Assembly: GCA_965178125.1 (NCBI GenBank)
Contig: CBCXTV010000002.1
Span: 1-64,000, forward strand
Reading direction: 5' to 3'
DNA length: 64,000 nt
Source: Bilabrum cf. latius
Lineage: Eukaryota; Bigyra: Bicosoecida; Bigyra; Bicosoecida
Shown: positions 61,324 through 64,000 of the stretch, in pieces
How positions within the stretch are numbered: the stretch's first letter is position 1
Layout: the number at the start of each line of letters is the position of its first letter
Position numbers and translations under genes: made by a program
Notes under the pieces: model-generated
What the model was told of the DNA's origin: nothing
What the model saw: only the letters and a program-made list of their open reading frames with translations
Database searches by the model: none

Positions 61324-62388
61324 TCACGGCACGCTCTCCGGTCCGCCCGGTGCGAACTCAGAGTCGTCGTCTGTCGAAACGTGGTCGCTGTGGAAGATGT
61401 TGCTCTGGCCGTCTGAGGACACGGCATCCTGCCAGTATCGGCGCAACTGCTCCGCCACGTCCATGGCCGCACGGGAGCTCAGCGGGATCTGCTCGAAGAG
61501 AGCGTTACTGTCGTGCACTGCAAACAGCTTGGCCGCGACGCGATCTTGATGGCAAATTTCGAGTGTGGCGCGGATCCGGAAACAGTAGCCGTCCGGAAAG
61601 TTGCCCTGCATCAACTGGTCCTCCACCGCACACTGCGTGCACCAAATAGACCGCTCGGTACGTCGTATGTAGCCGGGCCACAGGGAATGCAGCAACGAGT
61701 ACTGAGCCCGACGCAAGCTCTTCGGGTTGAAGCTGTCCGCGTGCTTGACCCGACTGCAGGCCTGGCACTTGAGGTTGGTGATCACGGCCGACTGCTCCCC
61801 AGCCAAATACCAGATCGTACGCGAGCGCAGCCTACGAGGAATCCACTGGCCCGACTTCCGGGGCACGACCATCGCCAAGAGCTTCGACTGCGGCGCGTCG
61901 ATCTGCACCCTCGACCCGCAATCGCTGAGCGTAATGGCGTCGTCGAACACCCACGTGCCGCCCCAAGCATGACGCCTGCGCTGCTGCCGGGAGCTCCGGT
62001 TCGGTACCTCGCGAGGCCTGTCGGAAGGGGGGTCCGTCGGCTGCGGTGGTGTCGGATACCAGGAGAGAGCGGTCCACGGATTGATGCACGTGGACGTTGC
62101 CGCCTCGCGCGTCGCCGGAGTGGCTGAGCTGTCTGGTCGACGAAACGGTGGCGCCCACGCCGTGCAGGCCGCCACCTGCGCGGGCACATCGGGCAAGAAT
62201 GCGCCTGCAGGTTCACGTGGCCGAGGTCGGGGAAGCTTCGTCGGGGTCAGGGATCCCATCGAGGAAGCCGCGTTCGCCGCTGGGATGGTCGTGCTCGAGG
62301 TTGACGAAGTCGCGTTCGCCCCTGACATGGTCGTGGTCGAGGTCACGGCATGGCCGCCGAGGGGTGAGCGCGATCGCGGGGGGTCCAT
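61324..62388 (-). CDS. CxxC-pair protein, 354 aa (unit C)
   Basis: Third copy, ATG at 62,388, overlapping the transposase end by 46 bp. It has several substitutions relative to units A and B (for example Pro to Arg at 131, Gln to His at 216, Arg to Lys at 287, His to Arg at 306). All four cysteines of the CxxC pairs are kept. Confidence 0.65.
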   Translation of the reverse strand: MDPPRSRSPLGGHAVTSTTTMSGANATSSTSSTTIPAANAASSMGSLTPTKLPRPRPREPAGAFLPDVPAQVAACTAWAPPFRRPDSSATPATREAATSTCINPWTALSWYPTPPQPTDPPSDRPREVPNRSSRQQRRRHAWGGTWVFDDAITLSDCGSRVQIDAPQSKLLAMVVPRKSGQWIPRRLRSRTIWYLAGEQSAVITNLKCQACSRVKHADSFNPKSLRRAQYSLLHSLWPGYIRRTERSIWCTQCAVEDQLMQGNFPDGYCFRIRATLEICHQDRVAAKLFAVHDSNALFEQIPLSSRAAMDVAEQLRRYWQDAVSSDGQSNIFHSDHVSTDDDSEFAPGGPESVP

Positions 62389-63944
62389 CCGTTTAGTCTG
62401 CGGCCACGAGGCACGCGGCGAGCGTTACCACCGTGGACGCCTCCGTCGACCCCGTGTCCGGACGCGACTGGGGCCCTGTTGATGAGCGCATCGTGCGGGA
62501 GAGGCTGCTGCGGACTGCTGATGAAGCGGAGCTGGTCGACAGACGGAGCATCGCTGGAGATGTCCTCCATGTCACACTCAAACAAGCGCCGTAGGGTCGA
62601 ATGCAAGCGGCGCCTGCCGCTGGTAATGCCTGTCATATCGAAAGCGCCTTGCCACGAGCCAGACGAGAGCACTCTCTTCGTGCACTCAGCGACAACCCTG
62701 AGATGGCAAGAGACATCGACATGACCCGCTTCATGACGCGAGCGCTCCTGCATCCACGTCTCCCGAAGGTCGCGCTTAAGAAGCTGAAAGACGAGAACGT
62801 CCAACGGCTGAAGCAAGAAGGTGAGTCGACCAGGAATAAACACGAGATCCATGCCAAGGCCGTGTGCGAAGTTCACAATCTCAGTGGAAATGTGTTGGGG
62901 CGCGCAGTCAAGTATCACTATTGGATAGATCTCATGCTGAATGTCCATCCAAGAAGCGAAAAGCCGACGCAGAATGTCGAACATGAGGGACTGCGTCACC
63001 CACGAGCTCTCTCGGGCCCAGACTTCCATTCCGTCCACCATTTGGTTCGGCGCCCCACGCATCAAGCGCTTGCTCAGCCGCGTGTGCTTCCCGATGAGTA
63101 TACGCGGGAGTCGTCGCTGGATTTCCGGGCAGTCGCTAATAAAACCCAGAAAGGTGTACGATCCTCGATTGCTATTCGAGGCGAGGCGCTCCGTGCGCGA
63201 ACCAAGCGAAGCGGGCTCCGTTCCTGACCTCGGTGCGATGTACCCGCGCATTCCCGGAAAGGCAAAGGGCACGCTGGACTCATCGAAGTTCACAAAGACG
63301 AGGCGGCGGTTGGGGGGCACTCGCGCTTCTGCGAATTCAATCCACTGATAGAAGACACGACACGCGAGTCTGACGTAATCGAGTGTTACCGGGGGCTGCT
63401 TCTTCAATCGGCCATGCCGAAGCCGCCAACGACGACGGAAGCGCAGGAGCCACTGCCGTCGAGCCGAGTCCTTCCCCGCGCGAACGCCCATCCTCGCAAG
63501 CATGGCGAAAACCATGTTCCCAGTTGGAGCACACCCACGCTGCTCGTTCACATGGTCGATCCAAGCAACGACAGAAGCCTCGGCGAGAAAGGTCTCTGCG
63601 CGTGCCACGGACTCTCGATGACATGAGCGAAGAGGATTTCGCTGCCACGCCTCAGCTGGGCGCCTCATGGTGAGCGCGACCTCCTCATCGACCTGCCTTT
63701 GAAACTCCTCCTGCGAAGCCGTCCGCGTGGAAACCTGTCGACTCTGCAACTGACGAGAGACATAGGTTCGAAGAGCTGCCTCGCCACCTCCGGGGTGATG
63801 ACGAATAACCTCAGCGACCTGTGCCTCCATGGCGCGCAACCACGGATGGCGCAGCCCATTGCGCGCCCGTTGTCTCGCGTCTCTGAGACACTTCAGCTCC
63901 TTACTGATCCGTGCGAGCTGATCCGGCACCGAAGCAGAGGACAT
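62343..63944 (-). CDS. DDE transposase, pogo/Tigger-like (unit C)
   Basis: Third copy. The first ATG used in unit A is Ile here, so the start moves one codon to 63,944. Further changes from unit A are Val to Ala at 109 (as in B), Ser to Asn at 155, Arg to Pro at 223 and Ser to Pro at 311. D233, D358 and D394 and the QPLDV block are intact. Arg223Pro lies just before the first catalytic strand and might affect folding. Confidence 0.87.
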   Translation of the reverse strand: MSSASVPDQLARISKELKCLRDARQRARNGLRHPWLRAMEAQVAEVIRHHPGGGEAALRTYVSRQLQSRQVSTRTASQEEFQRQVDEEVALTMRRPAEAWQRNPLRSCHRESVARAETFLAEASVVAWIDHVNEQRGCAPTGNMVFAMLARMGVRAGKDSARRQWLLRFRRRWRLRHGRLKKQPPVTLDYVRLACRVFYQWIEFAEARVPPNRRLVFVNFDESSVPFAFPGMRGYIAPRSGTEPASLGSRTERLASNSNRGSYTFLGFISDCPEIQRRLPRILIGKHTRLSKRLMRGAPNQMVDGMEVWARESSWVTQSLMFDILRRLFASWMDIQHEIYPIVILDCAPQHISTEIVNFAHGLGMDLVFIPGRLTFLLQPLDVLVFQLLKRDLRETWMQERSRHEAGHVDVSCHLRVVAECTKRVLSSGSWQGAFDMTGITSGRRRLHSTLRRLFECDMEDISSDAPSVDQLRFISSPQQPLPHDALINRAPVASGHGVDGGVHGGNARRVPRGRRLNGWTPRDRAHPSAAMP

Positions 63945-64000
63945 TATGACGCGTGAGGAACCGGGCAGAAGATCGCTCACAGCCGAAACGACGCGGACGG

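Larger units (their letters stand above)
53560..64000. repeat. Tandem unit C (truncated by window end)
   Basis: Third copy, same orientation, starting at the equivalent of unit A position 231. It runs to just past the start of the transposase gene (the equivalent of about 10.06 kb). The transposase copy here has more amino-acid differences than the A/B pair shows, so C is the most diverged copy in view. Its mosaic zone is also arranged differently. Confidence 0.93.

Noticed and set aside
1-64000. The array is only an assembly artefact of a circular molecule read several times
   Set aside because: Units differ by substitutions, indels and distinct rearrangements, and their junctions differ, so at least three different copies exist. 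Collapse or mis-ordering of copies cannot be excluded without reads.

Overview
The window looks like nuclear DNA of a GC-rich single-celled eukaryote, most plausibly a microalga. Three things point that way: a pogo/Tigger-like DDE transposase with a CENP-B-type helix-turn-helix, nuclear-localisation-like and SR-rich tails, and long gene-free stretches without bacterial operon signals. A dinoflagellate or a red microalga would both fit; the sequence alone does not decide. I saw no introns, tRNA, rRNA or CRISPR array that I could support.

Layout: the window is a head-to-tail tandem array of one unit of about 27 kb. Unit A is 1-26,999, unit B 27,000-53,559, and unit C (cut by the window edge) 53,560-64,000. 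Roughly 6.6-26.7 kb of the unit is almost identical between copies. The first 6.5 kb is a rearranged mosaic that differs in every copy. Essentially every credible gene lies on the minus strand. In transcription order, from high to low coordinate, a unit encodes: a large protein with a GT25-like domain and a fucosyltransferase-like domain; a small coiled-coil protein; a Rep-like protein (HUH nickase plus SF3 helicase); a CxxC protein; a second protein with four CxxC pairs; a coiled-coil protein; the DDE transposase; and a third CxxC protein whose start overlaps the transposase end.

The mosaic zone (about 0.75-6.1 kb of each unit) is built from pieces of these same genes. Pieces of the CxxC, Rep, glycosyltransferase-like and coiled-coil genes are joined on their original strand, sometimes in frame, and then locally duplicated (955- or 911-bp blocks and 72-bp triplications).

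Non-coding structure is rich. There is a perfect 97-bp-arm palindrome with a 3-nt loop at the A/B junction, deleted at the B/C junction. Each complete unit has an 18-bp palindrome over the Rep start codon and GTAGTGC iteron-like repeats upstream of Rep. A 64-bp element with terminal inverted repeats occurs twice per unit, and a GC-rich satellite with a 54-bp period lies at the unit end.

Working hypothesis (inference): the unit is, or derives from, an episome or transposon amplified by Rep-driven rolling-circle replication, with the palindrome and/or the iteron region as origin or joint. The transposase, CxxC and glycosyltransferase-like genes would be cargo or accessory functions. Rep is open in unit A. 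In unit B it has two indels with stops between them, but a long downstream reading frame keeps all catalytic motifs.
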